Notes under the pieces: generated by a model
What the model saw: only the letters and a program-made list of their open reading frames with translations
What the model was told of the DNA's origin: nothing
Databases searched by the model: none
Shown: positions 7,880 through 14,864 of the stretch, piece by piece
Position numbering within the stretch: the first letter of the stretch is position 1
Layout of the letters: every line of letters begins with the position of its first letter
NCBI RefSeq assembly: GCF_001428895.1
Contig: NZ_LMJA01000018.1
Coordinates: 38,391-77,182 of the forward strand
Origin: Mycobacterium sp. Root265
GTDB lineage: Bacteria > Actinomycetota > Actinomycetes > Mycobacteriales > Mycobacteriaceae
Reading direction: 5' to 3'
Length of the DNA stretch: 38,792 nt
Program-made: the position numbers and the translations under genes

Positions 7880-7985
7880 CCGAGGGGAGTACTCCTGCGC
7901 TGCAGTGTCGTCATCACGTCGTCTGTCATCGGACGACCGGTGCTGCAGGCCCACGCGATGTCTGCGCGGGCGGAAGAGACCTCGG
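7880..7985 (+). ncRNA. yybP-ykoY-type Mn2+ riboswitch upstream of terC
   Basis: The terC leader has the hallmarks of this class. P1 is CCGAG (7880-7884) with CTCGG (7981-7985). The conserved L1 GGGAGTA (7885-7891) follows its 5' strand, and GAGACC (7976-7981) precedes or overlaps its 3' strand. Between them are CTGCAG pairing with CTGCAG (7900-7905 region with 7942-7947), the hairpin GTCGTC/GACGAC, and GCCC-GCG/CGC-GGGC (about 7949-7971). This class binds Mn2+ and typically controls TerC/Alx and MntP Mn exporters, matching the next gene. A GGAGG at 8002-8006 is the terC ribosome binding site. Control is probably over translation, since no terminator is seen. Not confirmed by a covariance search. 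Confidence 0.8.
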
Positions 7986-8016
7986 CCGTTGATCGACGAC
8001 CGGAGGCTCCAACCAT

Positions 8017-9042
8017 ATGAACGTGTCCGCACTCGAGTGGGGGATCACCCTCGCCGTCACCCTGGGCGTCCTGCTCGTGGATGTCGTGGTGTTCGGCAGA
8101 CGGCCGCATGAGCCGTCCACCCGGGAGACCTCCATCGCCCTGACGTTCTACGTCGGCCTCGCCATCGCCTTCGGCATCTGGACCTGGACCTTCCATGGCA
8201 GCCAGTTCGGTGTGGAGTTCTTCGCAGGCTGGCTCACCGAGTACAGCCTTTCGGTGGACAACCTGTTCATCTTCTTGATCATCATGGCCAGCTTCAAGGT
8301 GCCCAGGATCTACCAGCAGCAGGCGTTGCTCGTCGGCATCATCCTGGCGTTGATCTTCCGCGGCATCTTCATCGCCCTCGGCGCGGTGGCCATCGAGCAG
8401 TTCTCCTGGGTCTTCTACATCTTCGGTGCGTTCCTGATCTACACCGCCTTCAAGCTGGCCAAGGACACCGAGCACGATGACGACGCCGAGAACGGCGTCG
8501 TCCGGTTCGCCCGCAAGCACTTGAAGTTCAGCGAGCAATGGGACGGCCTGCGGTTGTGGGTCAAGGAAAACGGCTCCCGGGTGATGACGCCGATGTTCCT
8601 GGTGATCGTCGCGCTGGGCACCACCGACCTGCTGTTTGCCCTGGATTCCATCCCGGCCATCTACGGGCTCACCCAGGAGCCCTACCTGGTGTTCACCGCG
8701 AACGTGTTCGCCCTGATGGGTCTGCGCCAGCTGTACTTCCTGCTCGGCGATCTGCTCAAGCGCCTGGTGTACCTGTCGCAGGGCCTGGCCTTCATCCTCG
8801 GTTTCATCGGCGTCAAGCTGGTGCTGCACGCTCTGCACGAGAACGAAGTGCCGTTCATCAACGGTGGCGAGCCGCTGCACGTCCCGACGATCCCGACGCT
8901 GGCCAGCCTGGGCGTCATCATCGTCACGCTGGTCATCACCACGGTCGCCAGCCTGTACAAGACACGTGCCGACGCCAAGAAGGCCGACGACACAGCCGAG
9001 AACACGGCCGACGGGGAAGCCCCGGCCAAGCCGGCCGAGTAA
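8017..9042 (+). CDS. terC: TerC/Alx family Mn2+ export membrane protein
   Basis: A 341-residue polytopic protein with about nine spans. The two signature acidic motifs are present: SLSVDNLFIF with Asp81, and TTDLLFALDSIPAI with Asp204 and Asp210. The C-terminus is a charged Ala/Lys/Asp/Glu tail (about 312-341). TerC/Alx proteins export manganese and were first named for tellurite resistance. The upstream riboswitch supports Mn2+ as signal and substrate. The ATG at 8017 has a GGAGG 10 nt upstream. A strong terminator follows, so this is a single-gene unit. Confidence 0.9.
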   Translation: MNVSALEWGITLAVTLGVLLVDVVVFGRRPHEPSTRETSIALTFYVGLAIAFGIWTWTFHGSQFGVEFFAGWLTEYSLSVDNLFIFLIIMASFKVPRIYQQQALLVGIILALIFRGIFIALGAVAIEQFSWVFYIFGAFLIYTAFKLAKDTEHDDDAENGVVRFARKHLKFSEQWDGLRLWVKENGSRVMTPMFLVIVALGTTDLLFALDSIPAIYGLTQEPYLVFTANVFALMGLRQLYFLLGDLLKRLVYLSQGLAFILGFIGVKLVLHALHENEVPFINGGEPLHVPTIPTLASLGVIIVTLVITTVASLYKTRADAKKADDTAENTADGEAPAKPAE

Positions 9043-9045
9043 CGG

Positions 9046-9079
9046 TTGAGCGGGGCGCCGATATAAGCGCCCCGCTCAA
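9046..9079. terminator. Strong hairpin terminator after terC
   Basis: TTGAGCGGGGCGC (9046-9058) pairs perfectly with GCGCCCCGCTCAA (9067-9079) around an 8-nt loop. It begins 3 nt after the terC stop. There is no T-tract, as is common in mycobacteria. Confidence 0.85.
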
Positions 9080-9105
9080 ACCCGTTATCCCGCCGGTCAA
9101 TTCAC

Positions 9106-9111
9106 TAACGT
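9106..9111 (+). promoter_or_regulatory. Leaderless -10 box TAACGT for MFS gene
   Basis: TAACGT lies 8 nt before ATG 9120; no ribosome binding site is seen. Confidence 0.5.
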
Positions 9112-9119
9112 AGGTCGGC

Positions 9120-10394
9120 ATGTCGTCCGCTGCCGTCCGTAAAGCCGTCATCGGCGCCTCCATCGGCAACGCCGTGGAATGGTTCGACTTCGCCATCTAC
9201 GGGTTCCTGGCCACCTACATCGCCGCCAACTTCTTCCCGTCCGGCGACGAGACGGCGGCGCTGCTGAACACCTTCGCGATCTTCGCGGCCGCGTTCTTCA
9301 TGCGTCCGCTCGGTGGGTTCGTCTTCGGGCCGCTCGGTGACCGCATCGGCAGGCAGAAGGTGCTGGCCCTGGTGATCCTGCTGATGTCGGCGGCCACCCT
9401 GCTGATCGGACTGCTGCCGACGTATTCGGCCATCGGCGTCGCGGCCCCGCTGTTGTTGCTGGTGCTGCGGTGTGTGCAGGGCTTCTCGGCGGGTGGTGAA
9501 TACGGCGGCGGCGCCGTGTATCTGGCCGAATATGCCGCCGACAAGCGCCGCGGATTCGTCGTCACCTTCATGGTGTGGTCGGGGGTGCTCGGTTTCCTGC
9601 TGGGCTCGATCACCGTCACCCTGCTGCAGGCCGGGTTGCCGGCCGCGGCGATGGACAGCTACGGCTGGCGCATCCCGTTCCTGCTCGCCGCGCCGCTGGG
9701 TCTGGTCGGCCTGTACATCCGGCTGCGGTTGGACGACACCCCGGAATTCACCGACCTGAGCAGCCGCGACGAGGTTGCCGACCGCCCGTTGCGGGAGGCC
9801 TTCGCGACCTCGTGGCGGCCGATCCTGCAGGTCATCGGGCTGTTCCTGATCTTCAACGTCGGCTACTACGTGGTGTTCACCTTTCTGCCGACCTACCTGA
9901 TCAAGACCCTGGCGTTCTCCAAGACCGCATCGTTCGTCTCCATCACGCTGGCCAGCCTGGTCGCCCTTGTGCTGACGCTGCCGTTCGCGGCGCTCTCGGA
10001 CCGGATCGGGCGCAAGCCGATGCTGATCGCCGGTGCGGTGGCCTTCACGCTGCTCAGTTATCCGCTGTTCCTGCTGCTGACCTCGGGGTCGCTGGTGGCC
10101 GCCGTCACCGCGCACTGCGTGCTGGCCGCGATCGAATCGATCTACATCTCCACGGCCGTGACGGCGGGCGTCGAGCTGTTCGCCACCCGGGTGCGCTACA
10201 GCGGTTTCGCCGTCGGCTACAACATCTGCGTGGCCGTCTTCGGCGGCACCACCCCGTACGCGGTGACCTGGCTGACGGCCGAGACCGGTAACCCGCGGGC
10301 GGCGGCGTTCTATCTGGTGATCGCCGCGGTGCTGTCCCTGGGCACGGTGCTGACCCTGCGCGAATCGGCGGGTAAACCGCTGGTGACCACCTGA
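9120..10394 (+). CDS. MFS transporter, metabolite:H+ symporter (MHS) type
   Basis: A 424-residue, 12-span transporter. The N-terminus [18 protein letters not shown] and [11 protein letters not shown] (loop 2-3 motif, residues 71-80) are typical of the MHS group, which includes ProP, KgtP and ShiA. The motif [12 protein letters not shown] also fits. Substrates in this group are organic acids, betaine or proline taken up with protons; the actual substrate cannot be told. The LacI-type regulator downstream on the same strand may control it. Confidence 0.88.
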   Translation: MSSAAVRKAVIGASIGNAVEWFDFAIYGFLATYIAANFFPSGDETAALLNTFAIFAAAFFMRPLGGFVFGPLGDRIGRQKVLALVILLMSAATLLIGLLPTYSAIGVAAPLLLLVLRCVQGFSAGGEYGGGAVYLAEYAADKRRGFVVTFMVWSGVLGFLLGSITVTLLQAGLPAAAMDSYGWRIPFLLAAPLGLVGLYIRLRLDDTPEFTDLSSRDEVADRPLREAFATSWRPILQVIGLFLIFNVGYYVVFTFLPTYLIKTLAFSKTASFVSITLASLVALVLTLPFAALSDRIGRKPMLIAGAVAFTLLSYPLFLLLTSGSLVAAVTAHCVLAAIESIYISTAVTAGVELFATRVRYSGFAVGYNICVAVFGGTTPYAVTWLTAETGNPRAAAFYLVIAAVLSLGTVLTLRESAGKPLVTT

Positions 10395-10405
10395 CCCCGG
10401 TGCCG

Positions 10406-10424
10406 GGGCGAGCGAAGCGACGGG
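10406..10424 (+). repeat. Copy 1 of 19-bp dispersed element GGGCGAGCGNAGCGACGGG
   Basis: GGGCGAGCGAAGCGACGGG lies in the 59-bp gap between the MFS and LacI genes. Identical apart from one variable base to the copies at 14808-14826 (opposite strand) and 22001-22019. Confidence 0.85.
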
Positions 10425-10453
10425 ATGGCGGGTGGACCTGCGATGATGTCGGA

Positions 10454-11431
10454 ATGAGACCGGGGACCAGGCCGACCAAAGCGGATGTCGCGCGGCTGGC
10501 CAACGTCTCACCGGCGACCGTCAGCTATGTGCTCAACAACGTCAAGGGCCAGACGATCTCAGCGCAGACCCGCGCGGCCGTGCAGGACGCGGCCAAGTCC
10601 CTGGGGTACCGGCCCAACCTGGCCGCCCGCAATCTGGCCCGCGGCGGCAGCGGCGTGGTGCTCTACATCGTGCCCCGAATTGCGTTGGGCGAGTTGCTGC
10701 TTGAGGTGGGTAGCCGGCTGACCACCGAACTGGCCCGCCACGGTGTGGTGCTGTCGCTGCAATTCGAGACCGATGACGGGCGCAATGTCGTCGACGCGGT
10801 GGCCGACCTGAACCCGATCGCGGTCACCAGTGTGTTCCCGCTCGGTGGTGCCGCACTGGAGGCGGTGACCCAGGCGGGCATCCCGCAGATCTATCTGGGC
10901 AGCGCGCAACTGCATGCGATGGGCGAGCTGCATCTGTCGATCGGCGCGATGCGGATCGAGCACCTGGTGGCCCGGGGACATCGCCGGATCGCGTTCGCCT
11001 TCGCCGGCGACGAGACGCTGCGACCACTCGGCGACTACTGGCTGACCGGCCTGCGGGCGGCGGCCGCGGAGCTGCCCGAGATCGTCACCGCGACCGTCGC
11101 CGCCGACGGCTCCGATGCCGCCGACGTGGTGCGGAACTGGATCGCGGCCGGTGTGACGGCGGTGTGCGCGCAGAGCGACGAGACCGCACTGGTGGTGCTG
11201 CACGGCATCAGGGAGGCCGGCCTGCGCTGCCCGCAGGACCTGGCCGTGATGGGCGTCGACGCGATCCCGCTGGGCGCAGTCAGCGGCCCGCCGCTGACCT
11301 CGGTGGGCCTGGATGCCAAGACGATCGTCGAGGTGTCGGTGGCGGCCATGATGACCGAACTCGGATTCCCCAGCGTGCAGGAGCCCAGCAGCGACAACGT
11401 CGCGCACCTGATCCAGCGCGCCTCGACCTGA
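10454..11431 (+). CDS. LacI-family transcriptional regulator
   Basis: A 325-residue regulator. The N-terminal helix-turn-helix KADVARLANVSPATVSYVLN and hinge LGYRPNLAARNLA are classic LacI. A periplasmic-binding-protein-like sensor domain follows (about residues 55-325). ATG 10454 is chosen because the HTH begins about ten residues later; the frame is open upstream to 10400, but that stretch includes the dispersed repeat. It probably responds to a sugar or related metabolite and may control the MFS transporter upstream; both points are inference. Confidence 0.87.
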   Translation: MRPGTRPTKADVARLANVSPATVSYVLNNVKGQTISAQTRAAVQDAAKSLGYRPNLAARNLARGGSGVVLYIVPRIALGELLLEVGSRLTTELARHGVVLSLQFETDDGRNVVDAVADLNPIAVTSVFPLGGAALEAVTQAGIPQIYLGSAQLHAMGELHLSIGAMRIEHLVARGHRRIAFAFAGDETLRPLGDYWLTGLRAAAAELPEIVTATVAADGSDAADVVRNWIAAGVTAVCAQSDETALVVLHGIREAGLRCPQDLAVMGVDAIPLGAVSGPPLTSVGLDAKTIVEVSVAAMMTELGFPSVQEPSSDNVAHLIQRAST

Positions 11432-11472
11432 CGGTCACATCCACGCTTGCCCTCTGGGGAGTGACCCGCGTA

Positions 11473-11488
11473 ACTTACGCGAGTAAGT
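11473..11488. promoter_or_regulatory. Palindromic operator upstream of P450 gene
   Basis: ACTTAC-GCGA-GTAAGT is a perfect 6-4-6 palindrome, 24 bp before GTG 11513. Its TTAC...GTAA form is typical of TetR-family operators, but no TetR gene is in the window. Confidence 0.55.
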
Positions 11489-11512
11489 GATTGCCCCCGG
11501 AGAGGTGAACAG

Positions 11513-12715
11513 GTGACCGTCGACGCCAGCAAAGACGTGTACTTCGACCCGTACAACGTCGAGATCAATGCCAACCCCTATCCGGCGTTCGCCCGCCTCC
11601 GTGAGGAGGCGCCGCTCTACTACAACGAAGAGTTCGACTTCTACGCGCTGAGCCGGTTCGCCGACGTGAACAAGGCGCTCATCGACCATGAGACGTTCAG
11701 CTCGGCCCGCGGCGCGATCATCGAACTGATCAAGGCCAATATCGAGATTCCTTCGGGCGCATTGATCTTCGAGGATCCGCCGATCCACACCACCCACCGC
11801 AAACTGCTCGCCAGGATGTTCACCCCGCGCAAGATCGCGGCGCTGGAACCCAAGATCCGCGAGTACTGCGCTGCAGCGCTGGACCCGCTGGTCGGCGCCG
11901 GGAAACTCGATTTCATCACCGACTTCGGCGCCATCATGCCGATGCAGGTGATCAGCACCCTGCTCGGCATCCCCGAGGACGACCAGGAGATGATCCGCGA
12001 CCACGGCAACGACCAGATGCGCACCGAGGCCGGTAAACCCATGAAGGCCGCCTCGGAGGGCATGATCGACGGCTCGATCTTCGAGACCTACATCGACTGG
12101 CGCAAGGACAACCCGTCCGACGACATCATGACCGACCTGCTCAACGTCGAGTTCACCGACGAGCAGGGCGTGACCCGGCACCTCACCCGCGAAGAGCTGC
12201 TCATCTACATCAACGTGGTCGCCGGCGCCGGCAACGAGACCACCACCCGGCTGATCGGCTGGGCGGCCAAGGTGCTCGCCGAGCATCCCGACCAGCGTCG
12301 TCAGCTCGTCGAGAACCCGGGGCTGATCCCGCAGGCGATCGAGGAACTGCTGCGCTTCGAACCGCCCGCCCCGCACGTGGCGCGCTACGTCACCCGCGAC
12401 GTCGAGTATTACGGCCAGACGGTGCCCGAGGGCGCCTCGATGATGATGCTGATCGGCTCGGCCGTCCGCGACAGCCGCCAGTTCCCGCCCGACGGCGAGG
12501 TTTTCGACATCCACCGCGAACAGCGCCAGCACCTCGCGTTCAGCGTCGGCACGCACTTCTGCCTGGGCTCGGCGCTGGCGCGCCTGGAGGGCCGGATAGC
12601 GCTGGAGGAGATGCTCAGGCGGTTCCCCGAGTGGGAGGTCGATCTGCCCAACGCCAAGCTGTCGCCGACCTCGACGGTGCGCGGCTGGGATTCGATGCCG
12701 GTCGTCATCCCGTGA
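11513..12715 (+). CDS. Cytochrome P450
   Basis: A 400-residue soluble bacterial P450. The I-helix is AGAGNETT (237-244), ExxR is E278-R281, and the heme loop FSVGTHFCLG has Cys350 as the iron ligand. Family numbering cannot be set by eye; the form resembles mycobacterial P450s acting on lipids, steroids or terpenes. GTG 11513 is preceded by GGAGAGG. A palindromic operator lies upstream, and the stop overlaps the start of the phosphotransferase gene (GTGA), so the two are co-translated. No ferredoxin or reductase gene is adjacent. Confidence 0.92.
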   Translation: MTVDASKDVYFDPYNVEINANPYPAFARLREEAPLYYNEEFDFYALSRFADVNKALIDHETFSSARGAIIELIKANIEIPSGALIFEDPPIHTTHRKLLARMFTPRKIAALEPKIREYCAAALDPLVGAGKLDFITDFGAIMPMQVISTLLGIPEDDQEMIRDHGNDQMRTEAGKPMKAASEGMIDGSIFETYIDWRKDNPSDDIMTDLLNVEFTDEQGVTRHLTREELLIYINVVAGAGNETTTRLIGWAAKVLAEHPDQRRQLVENPGLIPQAIEELLRFEPPAPHVARYVTRDVEYYGQTVPEGASMMMLIGSAVRDSRQFPPDGEVFDIHREQRQHLAFSVGTHFCLGSALARLEGRIALEEMLRRFPEWEVDLPNAKLSPTSTVRGWDSMPVVIP

Positions 12716-13779
12716 GCCTGAGCGTGCCGGCTTCGTGGGAGGACGTCACCCCCGCGTGGCTGACCGCGGCGCTGGCCCGCGATTTCCCGGGCGCGGTGGT
12801 CGGTGAGGTGACCGTGCAGATGCGCGATGACGGCACCAACCGGCGGGCGCGCCTCGGCGTCCGCTACGCCGAGGGCGCGGGGCCGGGGACGGTGTTCGTC
12901 AAGGCCGTCGACCCCGGCCACAAGGAGATGATCAAGTACACCAGCGGGCTGCTGCACGAGCCACGGCTGTTCAACGCCGCCGTGGGATTGCCGCTGGAAC
13001 ATCCCGCGGTCTACGCGGCGCCGATCGACGAGGCGGCCGAGGACTTCATGCTGGTCATGGAGGACCTGACCGCCCGGAGTGCCGACCCGCGCGATGCCAC
13101 CCGGCCGCTCACGGTCGATCAGGCCGCGAGCGGGGTGCGCGGCCTCGCTCGTCTGCACGGCGAGTTCTGGGGTGAGCGGCTGGCCCGGACCGGGCTGGAG
13201 TGGCTGGAACCGTTCGTGCCGTGGGACGGGATGCAGTACGCGCCGCTGCCCGCGGCGCTGGAGCGGCTCGGCGATGACGCGCCGGCCACGGTGCAGGTAC
13301 TGACCATCGATCACCTGGTGGAGGGCATCTGGAAGCCCTTCATCCGGACGTTGACCGCGCCGGGTGTGCCCACCACCCTGCTGCACGGTGACCCGCACAT
13401 CGGGAACACCTACCTGACCCCGGGCGGCGATACCGGGTTCCTGGACTGGCAGGTCGCCCGGCGCGGGAACTTCTCCGTCGACCTCGGCTACTTCCTGCAG
13501 GGTGCGCTGGTCACCGAGGACCGCCGCATCCATGAGCGTGAGCTGCTCGGCGTGTACCGCGACAATCTGGGTCTGCCCGCCGACGAACTGCCGTCGGCGG
13601 AGGAGATCTGGCTGCGCTACCGGGCGTCGGTCGCGCACGGCCTGACCACCTGGCTGGCCACCGCCAGCGCGGGCGAGTTGTGGCAGCGCCCGGACATCGC
13701 GCTGGCATTGGCGCAGCGCTACAGCGCCGCCTACCAGGACCTGAACACCGCGGAGGCTCTGGCGGAATTGACCACCTAG
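12712..13779 (+). CDS. Aminoglycoside-phosphotransferase-like kinase
   Basis: A 355-residue protein with the protein-kinase-like APH fold. The catalytic loop is H225-G-D227-P-H-x-G-N232 and the metal-binding Asp245 is in FLDWQ. Proteins of this group phosphorylate small molecules; in mycobacteria such genes often sit beside P450 and lipid-degradation genes, so the substrate may be a P450 product. GTG 12712 overlaps the P450 stop by 4 bp; an open frame extends further upstream into the P450 gene but has no support. Confidence 0.85.
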   Translation: MSLSVPASWEDVTPAWLTAALARDFPGAVVGEVTVQMRDDGTNRRARLGVRYAEGAGPGTVFVKAVDPGHKEMIKYTSGLLHEPRLFNAAVGLPLEHPAVYAAPIDEAAEDFMLVMEDLTARSADPRDATRPLTVDQAASGVRGLARLHGEFWGERLARTGLEWLEPFVPWDGMQYAPLPAALERLGDDAPATVQVLTIDHLVEGIWKPFIRTLTAPGVPTTLLHGDPHIGNTYLTPGGDTGFLDWQVARRGNFSVDLGYFLQGALVTEDRRIHERELLGVYRDNLGLPADELPSAEEIWLRYRASVAHGLTTWLATASAGELWQRPDIALALAQRYSAAYQDLNTAEALAELTT

Positions 13780-13782
13780 TCT
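13777..13782 (+). promoter_or_regulatory. Leaderless -10 box TAGTCT
   Basis: TAGTCT overlaps the stop codon of the phosphotransferase gene and lies 7 nt before GTG 13790, the start of a 7-codon upstream ORF. Confidence 0.55.
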
Positions 13783-13789
13783 TGGTGGC

Positions 13790-13813
13790 GTGACGAGAGC
13801 GCTGCGACGGTGA
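13790..13813 (+). CDS. Leaderless upstream ORF (MTRALRR) coupled to the DMT gene
   Basis: The sequence GTG-ACG-AGA-GCG-CTG-CGA-CGG-TGA encodes seven residues. Its GTG is at the position expected for a leaderless transcription start, and its TGA overlaps the GTG start of the next gene (GTGA, 13810-13813). No Shine-Dalgarno sequence is seen for the next gene, so translation there may depend on re-initiation after this ORF. The arginine-rich end could slow ribosomes, which is speculative. Confidence 0.5.
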   Translation: MTRALRR

Positions 13814-14697
13814 TCGATCAGCTGCTCGTCGTCGTCTTTGCACTGTGCGCAGCCATTTTCGCGGCCGTCGGCATCGTGGTGCGTCAGCACGCGACGATGG
13901 ATGTGCCCGAGGAGGACGGCGTCAGCACCGTGATGCTGGCCACTCTGCTGCGCCGCCCGCTGTGGTGGGCCGGAACCGCCGCGGCGGTGGCCGGCTTCGT
14001 CTTCCAGGCCTTGGCGCTGGACAACGGATCGCTGATCGTGGTGGCGCCCCTGCTGGTGTCGGCGCTGCTGTTCGCGCTGCCGCTGAGCGCCCGGCTGGCG
14101 CACCGCCGGGTCACCCGCGGCGCCTGGCTGTGGGCGATGCTGCTGACGGTGTCGCTGGCGATCTTCATCCTGCTCGCCCATCCCCGGGTCAGCGATCAGG
14201 TCGCGCCGGTGGCCACGATCGTCGTGGTCGCGGCGGTGTGCTCGGTGCTGGTCTTCGGCTGCGTGGTGATCGCGGTGCGCCGGTCGGGTTGGCAGCGTGC
14301 GGTGCCGCTGGCCGTCGCCGTCGGGGTGCTGTTCGGTCTGGTCGCGGTGCTCACCAAGATGCTGATGCACGAACTGGACCGCAATTCTGTGGCCGAGGTG
14401 TTGTCGACGCCGCTGCCGTACGCGCTGGTGCTGCTCGGCGTGCTCGCCACCCTGTTGCAGCAATCGGCGTTCCACGCCGGGTCGCTGCAGACGTCGGTGC
14501 CCACCATGCTGGTGATCGAACCGATGGCCGCCGTGCTGCTCGGTGTGTTCCTGCTCGGCGAGACGCTCACCGCGAACCGGTGGGAGGCCGTGGTGCTGAC
14601 TGTCGCGGTGGTCGCCATGACCGCGGCCACCATCGCGCTCGGACGTGACGAAGGCGCCTACGAGGCCGAATTGGAAGCCACGTCACGCGCCGTCTGA
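13810..14697 (+). CDS. DMT-superfamily (EamA-like) transporter
   Basis: A 295-residue protein with about nine to ten spans in two halves. The second half ends with the typical VLLGVFLLGETLTANRWEAV followed by a last span and a polar tail. The general architecture is that of drug/metabolite transporters, with some resemblance to NIPA-like Mg2+ transporter relatives. Substrate unknown. GTG 13810 is chosen because it overlaps the stop of a leaderless upstream ORF; the hydrophobic first span begins at residue 4. Confidence 0.8.
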   Translation: MIDQLLVVVFALCAAIFAAVGIVVRQHATMDVPEEDGVSTVMLATLLRRPLWWAGTAAAVAGFVFQALALDNGSLIVVAPLLVSALLFALPLSARLAHRRVTRGAWLWAMLLTVSLAIFILLAHPRVSDQVAPVATIVVVAAVCSVLVFGCVVIAVRRSGWQRAVPLAVAVGVLFGLVAVLTKMLMHELDRNSVAEVLSTPLPYALVLLGVLATLLQQSAFHAGSLQTSVPTMLVIEPMAAVLLGVFLLGETLTANRWEAVVLTVAVVAMTAATIALGRDEGAYEAELEATSRAV

Positions 14698-14756
14698 GGA
14701 CCGTTTTCACAGGGAATCGGCAGGTCGCAGGGTCTCGGGCATATCTTTAGTTTTGC

Positions 14757-14762
14757 TAACGT
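14757..14762 (+). promoter_or_regulatory. Putative -10 box TAACGT for car
   Basis: TTTTGCTAACGT gives a TANNNT box about 100 nt before the car ATG. It implies a leader of roughly 95 nt that contains a copy of the dispersed 19-bp element. No riboswitch class was recognised in the 167-bp gap 14698-14864. Confidence 0.4.
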
Positions 14763-14807
14763 TGTAGGGGTTGGTCGGTGCGGACGACGAGGTCCCCGGA
14801 GCGATTT

Positions 14808-14826
14808 CCCGTCGCTCCGCTCGCCC
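14808..14826 (-). repeat. Copy 2 of 19-bp dispersed element, inverted, in car leader
   Basis: The reverse complement reads GGGCGAGCGGAGCGACGGG. It lies 38 bp before the car start, in the probable 5' untranslated region. Confidence 0.85.
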
Positions 14827-14864
14827 TGGCCAACGAATAGCGATAGAGAACCGAAGGATTACTC

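Noticed and set aside
9105-10511. 468-residue minus-strand ORF
   Set aside because: Antisense shadow of the MFS gene, which has clear transporter motifs on the plus strand.
12409-14475. 688-residue minus-strand ORF
   Set aside because: A shadow across the P450, phosphotransferase and DMT genes; rich in His, Arg, Gln and Gly as expected from antisense high-GC coding DNA.
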